Assembly (NCBI GenBank): GCA_016800925.1 | Contig: JABCPU010000015.1 | Span: 343,113-407,112, forward strand | Direction: 5' to 3' | Origin: Suillus spraguei | Taxonomy: Eukaryota; Basidiomycota; Agaricomycetes; Boletales; Suillaceae | DNA: 64,000 nucleotides | Notes under the pieces: generated by a model | What the model was told of the DNA's origin: nothing | Seen by the model: only the letters and a program-made list of their open reading frames with translations | Databases searched by the model: none | Position numbers and translations under genes: made by a program | Shown: positions 23,321-35,022 of the stretch, in pieces | Layout: every line of letters starts with the position of its first letter | Position numbering within the stretch: the stretch's first letter is position 1

Positions 23321-24449
23321 GCTATTGAGTGCAGAGGTTGTAGCAGTGGCTCATGGACGAAAGATAAGCAGAAGTGACCTCACGAGTGTTAATTTTTTCT
23401 TTTGCAAAGCAGAGTCGAGGCTAAGCAGTGGCACTAGGTAGCGCAGGCAGTTATTTCTTTACAGCTACTGGCAGTTACAGGCTCAAGTGCCCTCCATTGT
23501 ACCCCATCATCGGATCCACCACAACCTGGCATAGTTGGCGTCAGTGAGATTTCCAGTATACCGAATTCCCAGACCGACTTTATTGCCATCATTTTTCCGA
23601 TCACTGCTTTTGGAATTTAGCTCCTGTGGTCGAGTCACAAATGCTAGATTGAAGGCATTCGTATGTGAAATCAGAAATACCTACAAGGTAATGTACTGGT
23701 ATACGGTGCCACTTTCGTCATGATGAGGAATGACAGTCCAAAGTTGTCTCTTTTTCGTCCCGGAGGTCGAGGAAGCCTGAGGCAGCGGTCACATGGTAAG
23801 CATCGTCATCGCCGTCATCGGCTGGCGATGTGTACGACAGCTTAAAGCCACTTGCGAAAGCTCGCATTCGGGAACTTTTGGGAAGCACCACCGCAGAAAG
23901 CTGTCTTGACGACCGCATCTTTTTTTGTCTACTTGGTACTCGATTTCAAGGCTTTTGTGCGTATCTTTCCCTAATATATTTCTAGCCTCAAATTAATACT
24001 CTACCACCGTGTGGTTCCGAAGTTCATGCGTATGTTCTTCCTTTCATCTTGATGGTGACTTGTGTCCAGAATCCTAGCATTTGCCGACACATTTAGAATC
24101 AGCCTCAATAGGAGCACAGATATCAGGAATGTGACATGGTCTAAAATTTAAACAATTGAACACATCAGAGCTTGACATGCCGGGAGGTTTGGGAATTAAA
24201 CTTGGATATTGTACTGTTTTGTAATTACCACGCAATTTTCACTTTCTGTATCAGTGATTTTGACTCGTGTCTGAAGCTGGTCCTGAATTCACCATGATGG
24301 GGCAAGCAAGAGGTCTGCCAACAACAATAGTCACTTCTGTACAATATTGAATGATAATGAATGAATATTATATATAGTATCGCTATCGCTGGAAGACATT
24401 CCATACTGACGTAGTAAGCAACCATTGAACAGCCATGGGACGAAATTTA
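23321..24449. other. gene-poor, no supported gene
   Basis: A 66-codon minus frame at 23,718-23,918 has a readable acidic stretch but no family features. The rest is AT-rich with short frames. Confidence 0.4.
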
Positions 24450-25485
24450 GTCGTTACGAGGTTTCATCAGTGAGTAGGGTGAGTATCCCTCCATAAGGAA
24501 CCGTGGATCACCTCTTCATGAAGATATACATGATTACGAACCAAGGCCTTGGATTGGCGTTCTTTATCTGCAATACACTCACAGTAGGAGAGGATGAAGG
24601 CTAGTTCACTGGCAAAAGGGATGCTATCATACTACAGAGTAGAATGAATTATATCCCTGGGATACAGTGATCCTCCTTCACGGAAATTTTATGAATGCGA
24701 CCACACTAAAATGCACTAACGATGCTCTCGCAGAATGAAATAATTGGGTACTCTATACCAGTATGAGAATTTTGGAAGAGCATCAGCATGTAGTTTCAAT
24801 ATGAAATGTGCGTCACATAGTATTCAGGCGGGATTCTTCGGTAATGAATTTCGGTTGTAACTCGAGTACTCAATGTTGGTAAAGTTACAGGTTGAGGTAA
24901 AAGGGTCCCGATTATCCTTAAAGTTTACTTATCAGTTTCAATGGCCAAGCGAAATGATGCATACGCAATTAACAAATGCGCACCTAGATTCATCAGCTTC
25001 GCGATACGCAAACATCGGACAACCATCAACTGGGATTCTTACATGTGATCATCTTCTTCATCAACGCGATGACATTAATTGTATAGGTCTTTATCAAAGA
25101 TAAGACGTGCGCGTGAGGCCTGAGCTTCATTCTTGGCAGCTTTCCGATGCATCTGCGGGCGTTTGAGCAATGTCATATCCTCACGTATCGAAAATCGCAC
25201 ACTGTAGCTAGTAGCTACACATGATGGTCGCAACGTTAATATCAGTAAAGCACCGATTGAACTTCCAACTTCAAGGACTGACGTATCACTGGGAGCGTGG
25301 AGGAATATGTTATTCAATTCCACTTGATCGTCTCATTCATCGCCCTTTTGCCGAATCTAGGCGCTAGAAAGAATGAATACAACAGAATTGATGTGAACAC
25401 ACCATATTTCACCCTCGTCATCGTTTTCACTGAAGTTGTCCTATTCTTTTTCGTATACGTTATCACAACTGGTTATCGATAAGTG
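24450..25485 (-). pseudogene. inverted decayed duplicate of the EFM4-like gene plus SGD1 3' end
   Basis: Read on the minus strand, this block follows the plus-strand order of 4,740-5,830. It shows the exon with GATGAGGGTGAAATATGG (25,410 region), FGKRAMNE, a SVLEVGSSIGALL relic of the SAM motif (about 25,250-25,290), LIFDKDLYN for LILDKGTYD, the CTGTAACTTTACC segment, the GACGCACATTTCAT segment and the SSVAF-like tail. It then runs on into the end of SGD1 (AGTGATCCACGGTTCC is seen as GTGATCCACGGTTCC near 24,500). Intron sequences are copied too, so it arose by DNA duplication rather than through mRNA. Stops, deletions and frameshifts are abundant, and it is clearly non-functional. Confidence 0.85.
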
Positions 25486-28229
25486 CCAGTGAGGGGCCTT
25501 GTTAATTGATATATTTCTGCTACATTGCCGCTGGACTGGCGTCGAACGTGCCACGGTGATGTCCGTCCTGCATCACATTGCCAAGTGAAAAGACCGTCAG
25601 GCGGGGATACCTTCGTTACAAAAAGAGCCTAGTACAGGACCAGATGACAACAGAAGATCCGAAGTCGTTCGGACCAGTTGGATTATGTAAGCGTATATCG
25701 GTCAACCCTTGATCCTACCATATTCCAGTATCAAGAAGTCTGCAAGCATTGAAAATTTTAACTTTTTTAAGAGGGTCGGGCTCAAATGAACAGCAGAATC
25801 GAGGCTCGACATTCTAACTATCACTTTTTATTCGGCCTTTTAATGGGACCTCAATGCAGTGAAGGAAGGTCCGGTCTTACTACTGAGTACTGAACTTCGT
25901 TCTGCATGAAATTTGCTAGGCTAATCCGCAATTGATGTGAGACCAGGGAGCTGAAGATATAATAGATCTACCGATTCCATCATCCGAGGGACACCTGTCT
26001 GGTCGCCTTTCCACGTTGCCTACACTCTGGATAGATGACAGACTTATTCAACGTTTTGGAAAGGAATATTTCAACGGGCAGAAAAAATTATGGAGGCGTT
26101 TTTGTTTCGGAGCAGTAATGGCACTCGTAGAAGTCTCCGCACCGAAGTGGAATTCATCAGACTGGAGTTCAAGCGTTCACAGACAACACCTACCTCAGTA
26201 TGGTTGAAATGCTACTAAGCGCATTTCTTGAATTTGAACAGCTTCTAGATGAGCTCATCATGGTCATTCCCCTGATTTACCTTGAGGTCGAAATTCTGGT
26301 CATGGGACTCAGGTGCGCTTTTCAGATCCAAATGCCTTATCACACCCTTACCTTGTTTTCGTCGCAGATTCGGAAGGATTTTGTCCTACAATAATTATCA
26401 AGACTTTGAGACACAACCAGGCAACTCTCGCTACACCGCCACGCAAGAAAAGAACCCCAATGGCGCTTCGGGTGTCTGCTATGCTCAGGTCAGTCACCAA
26501 CTTTTGGTCATGTATGAATCTGCTCATTATTTTCCTGGCCGTTCCTTTCAAATGACCGCGTACGTAGCAGTTCCTGGGATTAGTTGACGTGCTGAAATGA
26601 TTCGTTGCAGTTCAAGGTCGTTACTCAGACGGCCAGTGGGCCCAGTCAAACATCGGGCACGCTACAGCCATAATATCCAAAAACTATGGGGTGACAATCA
26701 CCGCCAAATCCATTGGATGGAAGGCCACCATCTCCGCAGGAATGTTCAATACGATATATTTCTCCATTGATCTCAGGGCATCTTTACCGTAGCTAACGCG
26801 TACATTACAGCTGTCGAAGGCAATCTGTCATTCAAATTGATGAAATCTAGTATGGCACAATCGCAAGCTGTAACAACGACCAACTCCTGTTTTTTTTTCA
26901 ATCTGGATGGAAAATTGATTTTTTAGTCTTCATGCGTACCGCCCTTCTATTTGACTTTTCAAACTGTCTATTGACAATCTTCGCTCGTATGCTCATTCGT
27001 AAGTGCACTATCCCATCTTGCATTTTGGTTACCGACAGGATTCCAGCGTATGGAATGCCACCAGGCGCGCTCTGTTTTAATCAATCGAGCTTCAGCGACA
27101 CAGAGCTCAAGAACGACATAGTAAGTTGGACTCAGATTTAATGTGTTGAGATTTAACTGGTGGCAAAACTCGCAATTTCAAAATATTGTATACTTTTCTC
27201 TTGTGTACCAAACAATTTTTCTGTACTCCTCGACATAGCATCACAGCCAGCGTCGTTTTGGTTTGTGTAGCACCTCGGAGACGTTTTCCCAACGTGCTGC
27301 CTCTCTTGCAACTTCTCTGTATTGTCATTATCACCTCGGATTTTGCCTTTGCACCCTTTCGGCTTCTTTCTTTTTGAACTTCTCCACGCAGCGTCCCGAA
27401 GATCTGCATTGCTGAGCAACATCCTGTAACGTGATTCCGGCGACAAAACTAGTAGTTTATTCTCACACCCTTCACCTTAATTACTTTGGGTCAACAGTGG
27501 GTAACTCGTTCCTTAGCCTCCAGAACCCAGAGCGTTCATTAGGCGTGAGGCCTGATTCACAGTTTATATCCTGCTCCGCACTGTTTAGTTCAACGCGAAT
27601 ACGTTCGGGATCATATGCGAACCCGATCTCTCATGGTATCTACATCGCTTCTTTTGCGTGGGCAGGCCGCATTGACTTCTACACTTGGAAAGATCGATCC
27701 CATCGCATACTGCTCTATCATGATACCTCGCCGTCCAGGCAATATAGTCGTTAGCCGGTACTCCAACCATTGAGCGGTGTGATCGGACTCGCATTATTGT
27801 GGGCGATCTACTGAAGCGCAGTCACTGTAGCTTGATCACAGACGGATGGTAACAAGGAATTATATTTTCATGCGAGCTGGCTTATACGGGAGCTGTATGC
27901 AGGAAGTTATGGATCACTACTACACAAGCGCCTCTTCCTCGTATCCGCGGCACGTGTGTTCCTCAGTGCCATCGCGGAACCAAATTCTCTTGCTCCAGCC
28001 AACTTCCAGCATCTCTCAATTCTCCCTACATACATCCTCCAAGTCGTTTGTGGACTGCCGTTCAGCTCACAATATGAAGAGAGGACGACGGTCCATTGGC
28101 GGATGGCAATGTGCCTCAAACGGAAGCTAGGATGGCCTCAACCTAAAGATGAATGCTACTCACAACAACGACCGAAGACATTCTAATGACCAAGCTATGC
28201 AAATGGTGCAAACACTCGCCTGCACTCCC
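25486..28229. other. gene-poor stretch, fragments of unknown origin
   Basis: No complete gene. Around 26,380-26,480 and 26,610-26,750 there are short open pieces (for example YQDFETQPGNSRYTATQEKN and GRYSDGQWAQSNIGHATAI) separated by an intron-like stretch; they look like exon remains but I cannot assign a family. A minus-strand basic frame at 27,107-27,446 and a plus frame at 27,431-27,754 are also unassigned. Confidence 0.35.
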
Positions 28230-28600
28230 AGGATGGAAAGTTCGTGTCTATTTTCCCTCCACCCCTGGCCGATCGATGCTGTCGAATTCAGGTCCGACAA
28301 GCGATGCACCTGTACTGAAGGTTACGCTACTTGAGAGCAAGCGAATGAACCAAGCCTGCTGGCCGCGGGTGTAGAGCGAATTCTTGTCGCCTCAACAAAT
28401 CCGCACGATGCTGTAATATTTACCCATCTGTTGTATGCTGCATGGCCGGACCATAGGCTTCCCGAGGACGAAGACTGGAAACCAGCTCAGCAGCAGCCTC
28501 TTACATGGACCAGGCAGCTGAGCTGCAGCCCACAGGCGAATAGGAACGCACTAGCGAACATCTACGAGACTACAACCGTCTACCTTGCCTATGTATAACG
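28230..28600 (+). pseudogene. protein-tyrosine-phosphatase-like fragment
   Basis: Two frames carry pieces typical of the middle of a classical PTP domain. YFPSTPGRSMLSNSGPTSDA with LKVTLLESK (about 28,245-28,345) corresponds to the region before the WPD loop. THLLYAAWPDHRLPEDEDW (about 28,425-28,480) contains the WPD loop itself. The frame changes between them, and the catalytic HCSAGxGR signature that should follow is absent: the open frame runs out at about 28,600. It is a broken relic. No related intact gene is in the window. Confidence 0.5.
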
Positions 28601-29365
28601 TAAAATGTTAATGATACAGCTGGTTTGTTCCACCGTGGCTTTAGCGACCACAATCCTATTGACCTGCGAGAACTCCAAGCCACGCCATTCTACTAGATTC
28701 TGATACGTTGGCAATTTTCAATGATGGGTAACTGTTGTGCACCAATTTTCAATCCTAAAACTAATTTAAACGAAACAGAACAGAGCCAATCGATGATTCA
28801 TGAACTCATTTGTCACTGATAGTTCTTTGCAAGTTGCTGTCGAGGCACCATATGTATGTCTGCTCTTGTCATCATGATACCTCACGGCCATGACCTCGGG
28901 AGAAATAAGTTCTTGCAGGAGATTGATTCTGACATTGTTGCAGTCACATGGGACCTATAAAAGATGATGGAGACCAAATGGTTACGAGAGCCTATCTGTC
29001 CTTCTGGAAAGCAGGTGTTCCTTCTTTTCATTGTCATATAGAAGATAGGCTTGCCAACTCGATCTTGACGATTTGATCGAGTTCATGTGCCTCGTACGGA
29101 CGATTATCACCCCGTGTTGTCGTCACAATTTAATAGGCCAGGTCATTGTCACGATGATTATAGTATATTTTTGAGAAACGTGGGTTTTCAAGCTGTTTCA
29201 AGGCTATGCTCGGAGCACGTGCACTTATACAGCCTTCCCCATCTAAGCAAGTCCATGTATTAAATTTGTTCGAATCATAGAAGTTCTAGTTTTAAATATT
29301 CGTGGGTTAGCGTCTGTTGCCTAACCTTTTGAGATCGACCTGTAAGGAGAGCACTTTGACGGTTT
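28601..29365. promoter_or_regulatory. upstream region of the CAF120-like gene, partly duplicated at 22.7 kb
   Basis: Non-coding as far as I can see. Segments near 28,615-28,690, 28,745-28,870 and 29,050-29,110 match 22,660-22,960 in the same order. That makes this a useful marker of the duplication but gives no proof of function. Confidence 0.45.
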
Positions 29366-32300
29366 ATGGCACTATCTATGAGCTCAGGCTCAAGTAGTCC
29401 CCAGTGGGATAACCGTCATCGTGGCTTTATTTCTCCCGCCGAGCTACAACAGCTCAGACAAGCTAGTCCAGGCAGAGGAACCGATCTACACGAGTTTCAA
29501 GCACGACAACCTGCAACAAGTCCAACAGGCGACAACAACCCTAGCGCCGGAGTAGTAACGTTAACAACTCAACAGGAGGACCAGTCGGTCTTGAGACCTG
29601 CTCATCAACAACCAGCCGCTAATACTATGTCGCACATTCGCACTTCATCTTTCTTTTCTTTTCGAAAACAGTTGCAGCATTCAAGCGACGCGAGTGGCGA
29701 CCAGCAGCAGCAATCTCACCGACGCCCAAGCACTGGCGCGCAAGACCGCGACTTTGCACCACAAAACAACCAACAGCGCGCTCAAACAATGGGCCCAATG
29801 CGCTCCTCGCCAGAGAAGCAGGATGACCAAGAGTCCGACGCGGCTTTAGCAGTCCGCAGAAATTCTACCTCTGTCCCTCCTCTTCACCCTGAAATACGCT
29901 CCATTGTTCAGCTCACTGTTGCGCATGCCCGGAAGGTCTACTTCAGCGGCCCACTAGTAAAGCGCATACAGCGCCAGCCGGATGGCCAACGTCCCAAAGA
30001 TGATGGATGGGTTGATGTCTGGGCCCAGCTTAGCGGCACAACGTTGAGCATATGGGACATGAAGGAGATCGAGGAAGCAAACAAGAAGGGCCTTGAGGTG
30101 CCTCCTGCGTATGTGAATATTACAGATGCCGTGGGTCTATTCCGTTCTCTTTCTATGCTGGTGGTGATGACGCTGGCGACAGTTCGTTCATGTTCTAGGT
30201 TCGGTAACTGGCCCCGCTGAGAGTGCAGATCAACCACGCAGGACATATACGAACGTCCTCACTCTCAACACAGCAGGCTCTAATTTACTTCTGTTCAGCT
30301 GTCCCTCAGCACCGGCATTGAACTCATGGGCGACAGCTCTACGATTATCAGCTTGGGAAAAGTCTCGTCTCGAAGAAATGTATACTGCTCATTTAATACG
30401 CATAACATTGCTTGAAGGTCAGTTCCTCCACTGGAGTATGTCCGACACTGACGTCATGTCTCTCAGGTAAAGATACCCGCACAACCCTCGTCCGTGGCCG
30501 CATGGAAGGTTGGGTGCTCATACGCGTTGCTGGACAAACAGACTGGAAACGCATGTGGATGGTCATCTCCGGGTCGCAGACTTCGTCCACTGATCCTGGA
30601 GCCCCATCCATTACCATTGGCAACGTAGCTGCTCCCAAGAAACGCATGTCAAATCTCTTCTCGCGGGATCACTCTCCCGAGCCTCTACCCATGAAGCCTT
30701 TGCTCGCACTTCATGCATCTCCTAGGTCAAAGGACAAGAAGCACCCCCTTCTCACGCTTAGGGAGGTTTCACAAGCGTTTGCGGTGTACCCAGAACGCCC
30801 AGAGTTGATCAACCGCAGTACACTCATGAAACTTGAGGGTCTGATTGGCGACGAGGAAATGGCAGGCACGATGAAACGAAGGGAGGGGTGGTTGCTTATT
30901 ATGCCTGAGCTCGAGGCAGGGAACACGCAAGCATCTGAAATGCTCAAATGGCTTGTTGGTGAGTAGACCATCTCAGTTGCACAGAACATGACGACTCACT
31001 GTTTATTTAGCGCTTCATGACGCCTTTGAGCTATATGGACGACCGAAAGCATATACCTGGGACCCTCGTGATCCAGTTTCACTGATGTTTGCTTATCCAG
31101 TCAATCCTGGGAGAGACGTAAGTGCAAGTTGTCTCTCAGCATAAGTCCGCTGATTCATTGGGCGATAGCTCCTGTTCCTTGATCGCGAAGTTGCAGAGTC
31201 TATGGACCCACGTGACGACCGTACCTCCGCCATTCGCAATCGTCTCTTAAATATCCTCCACTCGCGCATGCCCGAACTGCGTGCTAAGTCTGCGCCGCCC
31301 CCACTGCCACCCACTGGTTTGAGTGCTGATCCGAATCGCCCACAACTGCAACAGCCATCACAAAATGTTGCTCAGCCCCGATCACCATCACAGAATGGCC
31401 AGTCTGTTTACGCCCCCCAGCTCCCCATAATCAATTTCGACTCGCGCTCGCCACCAGACCTCACTGTCGGTCACGCTCTCTCCCCCATTACGGAACGGAG
31501 CGCAACGCGTGAAACGCTTCCAGATTTCCCTCGTACGCAAAGCCGCTCGATGTCGAATGAACACCACGGGTCTGAGTCGATGATGATTAGTAGTTCAATA
31601 TCAAGTGAGAAGCCAGATTCAGTAGGGCAGTCAGCGAGCAACGTGCATCAGGACTTTACGTCGCGTTCCATGTCCGAGCATAGCCAGTCGCAGATGCTTT
31701 CTCCGCTCACGTCATTGAACCCGGTCCTAGAGAGTGTACATGGGTCGATGACAGATCTCCCACCGACTGGAAGTCCTCCTCCTACCTCGCGTTCGGACTC
31801 AAGGCCTGCGCCGAGCTTGGAGACTGTGCAGACGAGGAGCACAGAGCCGTCAACAGTTGCGAGTGTAGATATCGGTGGGTTCAAACTTCCCCTTACTCCC
31901 GAGTCTCCTATGTCACCTGCGTTTTCTACGGGCTCGACGAGTCCCGGTTCGGGTAATGGTAGGCCTACTTCGCCAGGAACGTTATTGTCAGCCCTTGTTG
32001 CACCCGTGCCCATCAGATCTCCGGCTTCAAGAACTCCCCCTCCTGTCTCTCCCCTTTCATGTCTCACATCGCCTTACTCTCCCAAAGGGAAGGATAAAGA
32101 GTTGCCCTCTATTCAAGATGTACAAGATGTTGTACAGCTGCCGCCTCGAACATTGTCTCCACCTCGCCCGTCTATAACGCAGCTGCATAATGCAGGCTCA
32201 CCGCCCTTGCCTCCTAAAGCCCTGTCGCCAACCCCAACACCGCGGATGCCTGTTTCTACAGCAACGGTTCCTGTCGCCCCCACGCAACCCCTAGCACAAG

Positions 32301-34590
32301 ACACTCAGAGTATACTTTCAGACGCTCTCTTCTTCATGCAACAACTTGACGAAAAGCCCAAAAACCCGCCGCGGCGAGTCCCAACTACCATTTCTGAGGC
32401 CTCATATTCTGAAGAGGGCTCCGTGTCGGACAAGCCATTGCGCTCGTCGTCAGCGCGTCGGGGAACGCCGATGACATTCTCTGAGCTGGGAAAGATGGAA
32501 ACTAATATAAGCGAACCCAACATGATTGGCTCGCGCTCTTCTCTCGGGCGTAAGCCGTCCGGTGCACGTGTCCAACCAACTTCTAGCCGAGGCCCAAATG
32601 TGGAAGCCACCTTAGTTCAATCTTCACCTTCTTTAGAGCACGCTCACGTTCAGGCCATGACGGATTCGCAGCAGAAGATCATCCAAAAGCAGAACAATGG
32701 CGACGACGTAAATGTAGATGCACTCGCTGCGTTGTCTTTCCTCGATGGTGCATCCGATGTCGTACCTCCGTCTGCAACTACATCCCAGCCGCCGCCGATA
32801 GAACAAGATGTGTCGTCAGAGCCTACTGTCGAGGATAGCGTTGCATCTGAGAGCTCGGAGGGCGTTACGCAGTACAGGTCGTCATTTGCACCCTCAAAAC
32901 AGGCTGCACAGCGAAAGGCGCGTGCACAAGCACAGCATCAGGCAGTGCTTCATAAGCCTGGGAGAGCGAACGGGAAGCGTGTCACACCTGGGAACAGGCT
33001 TGCTGGATGGAATGAGAGCAGTGATGAAGAGGAGGAAGAGGAAGATGAGGAAGATGAAGATGCTGATTCTGATGAAGAACGCCCGTCGACGTTGGAGAGT
33101 AAGAAGCCGGGTCCTATCACACCTGTACCCGTCCCGGCTGTCAGACCTCTGCGTCCTAGTAGTGCAGGGCGTTCTGTGACGCCTGGAGAACAAGCAACTG
33201 ACGCAAATCCCTACGCGCAGTTACGACATCCTCGTAATTTGCCGCCTGTTCCGAGGCCGTTGACACAGGGTCAGCATACCTCTCTTCGTCGAGTTTCCTG
33301 AGCTGATGATCTCCAGGTGGTGTTCCAGATGACTATATGAACGCCATGCCACCGCCTCGGCGACTTGCATCTGATCAGCACATGCGAACACCAGATGATG
33401 CACCCCACCTGCGTCCACAGTCTGAATATACTTCTCAAGTCCTTCGTCCACAAGCTGACTTTAACCAACATCCTGCCCCTCGTCAGAGTATTTGGACACA
33501 GGTTCTCGATCCTGGTCGTGCGCCCGGTTCTTATCCTCAACCTGAAGCTCCCTTACAGCAACGAGACCCTTTCATCCAGTTAGAACCTGCTTCTCATTCC
33601 ATGACGAAAGCTTTCACCCCTCATGGTCTACTATCTGCTGGGATGCAGGATAAGCAGGACCGGTCTGCCAAAAGACAAGAAGAGCTTGCGCGGGAAACGG
33701 GTGCTTCACTCATTAATGTTCCTAATAAACCACCACCGCCTCAGACGGGTCTCCTGGGTGCGATCACTGCTCATGAACGCGAACGTAAACGCGAAGGTGG
33801 CGTCGGTGCTGCTCTGACGGAGCGTGAGCGCGAAAAAAGGATGGCTGAAGATCGGCAACGCAAGATTGATGACTTCCAACGCAATCAGCTGGAGATGCAG
33901 GGCATGTATGGAGGTGGCCAGCAATACCCGAACATGATGGGCAACCCGATGATGGCCAATCCTATGATGATGGGCATGAACCCGATGATGACCGGTGGGA
34001 ATCCGATGATGGCTGGTGCCAACCCCATGATGAATGGTGCCAACCCCATGATGGTGATGACCGGTGGGTATATGGGCTATCCGGGTATGATGCCAGGTTT
34101 TGGAAACCCGCAGTTCTTTGCGCAGCAGGCGGCACAAGCTGCTTACCAACAAGCTATGATAGCATATTCCTCTGCCGGGTCACATGTCGGCGATGGTATG
34201 CACCCCATGCCTATGAATCCCATGATGACTGGCGGTGGGATGGGCTACGATCCTCGGATGTCGATGATGGGCGTACCGATGATGGGCAACCCCTTGGCCA
34301 TGAATCCTATGGGCGGAGGGATGGGGATGGGGATGGGAGGTGGTGGCATGGGAGGCGGTGGCATGGGAGGTGGTGGTATGGGAGGCATGGGAGGTATGGG
34401 CATGCAGATGACAGGTGGTTCGGCGTTCGACGCTCGGTATTCTCCAGCTAATATGGAAGAGCTTCGTCCTCCCGGCTCCCTCGCGCAGGGTCAGCGCACT
34501 GGCCACAGTTCGTCCCGGAACAGCTCAGCCGGTCAAGGGTCACCCGCCGGACCGCGCCCCGTCGACGCTCGGGATAGCCCGAAAAGTTGA
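29366..34590 (+). CDS. caf120: CAF120/SKG3-type PH-domain protein (CCR4-NOT-associated)
   Basis: Large PH-domain protein. Yeast relatives Caf120 and Skg3 associate with the CCR4-NOT mRNA deadenylation/transcription complex and the bud neck. Exon 1 runs from ATG 29,366 through a Gln-rich leader into the first PH segment (KVYFSGPLVKRIQRQPDGQ, VDVWAQLSGTTLSIWDMKEI). The splice near 30,133-30,180 joins ITDA to FVHVLGSVTGPAE. Later exons give NVLTLNTAGSNLLLFSCPSA, LRLSAWEKSRLEEMYTAHLI, GRMEGWVLIRVAGQTDWKRM, AFAVYPERPELINRSTLMK and DAFELYGRPKAYTWDPRDP. From 31,200 on it is a disordered Ser/Pro-rich region of about 690 codons with an acidic run near 33,020-33,080. A 47-base intron (33,270-33,316) joins PLTQ to GGVPDDYMNAM, so the 33,337-34,590 frame is part of the same gene. 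It ends with Met/Gly/Asn-rich repeats (33,925-34,410). Its 5' part is duplicated at 22.7-23.3 kb. Confidence 0.88.
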
Positions 34591-35022
34591 TTTGCGGTCC
34601 CTTATTTCGACACATATCTGTCTAGGCATTTCTCCTTCTCGGTCAGGCGTGCAAGGACGGTCACTGAGTCACGCTTTTTTATGAAGTTTACGACCATAAA
34701 ATGCCTTTTCAATTTTTGTCTAGTTTATCATTCTTCATCGCTCCATTCTTCATGGACTTGGTCATCTCAATTATCTTCTGCATAGTTATATCTGGGTCCC
34801 TGACGAAATTGTTATGGTAGTGTCAGGTGTTTCTGTCAACACTGGAATGTTATTCAGATTAGTGAAACGTTGTATGAGATTTCCGGCGGAATCAATGTTC
34901 GGCCCACGTGAGCTCGATCACGGAGTCAGTGACCACTGACCAGTCCATCGACCCGGCTTATTAGTGTTCGTCGAAGTTTCTACGCTATTACGTTCACACC
35001 CACTTGCTTAGAAGACTGACAG
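34591..35022. other. intergenic between caf120 and rad2
   Basis: Contains the likely 3' end of the CAF120-like transcript and the promoter of RAD2. No coding evidence. Confidence 0.45.

Noticed and set aside
25075..25323. A small methyltransferase gene on the minus strand
   Set aside because: It is an inner piece of the inverted, decayed EFM4-like copy; surrounding blocks are out of frame.
31648..32067. Long minus-strand frames within the CAF120-like and Hsp70-like tails (also 14,569-15,273 and 15,322-15,660)
   Set aside because: They lie opposite Ser/Pro-rich coding sequence, where stop codons are rare on the other strand; no domains are found.
33337..34590. A separate gene after the CAF120-like gene
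   Set aside because: A 47-base GT-AG intron joins it in frame to the preceding exon, and there is no promoter space between them.
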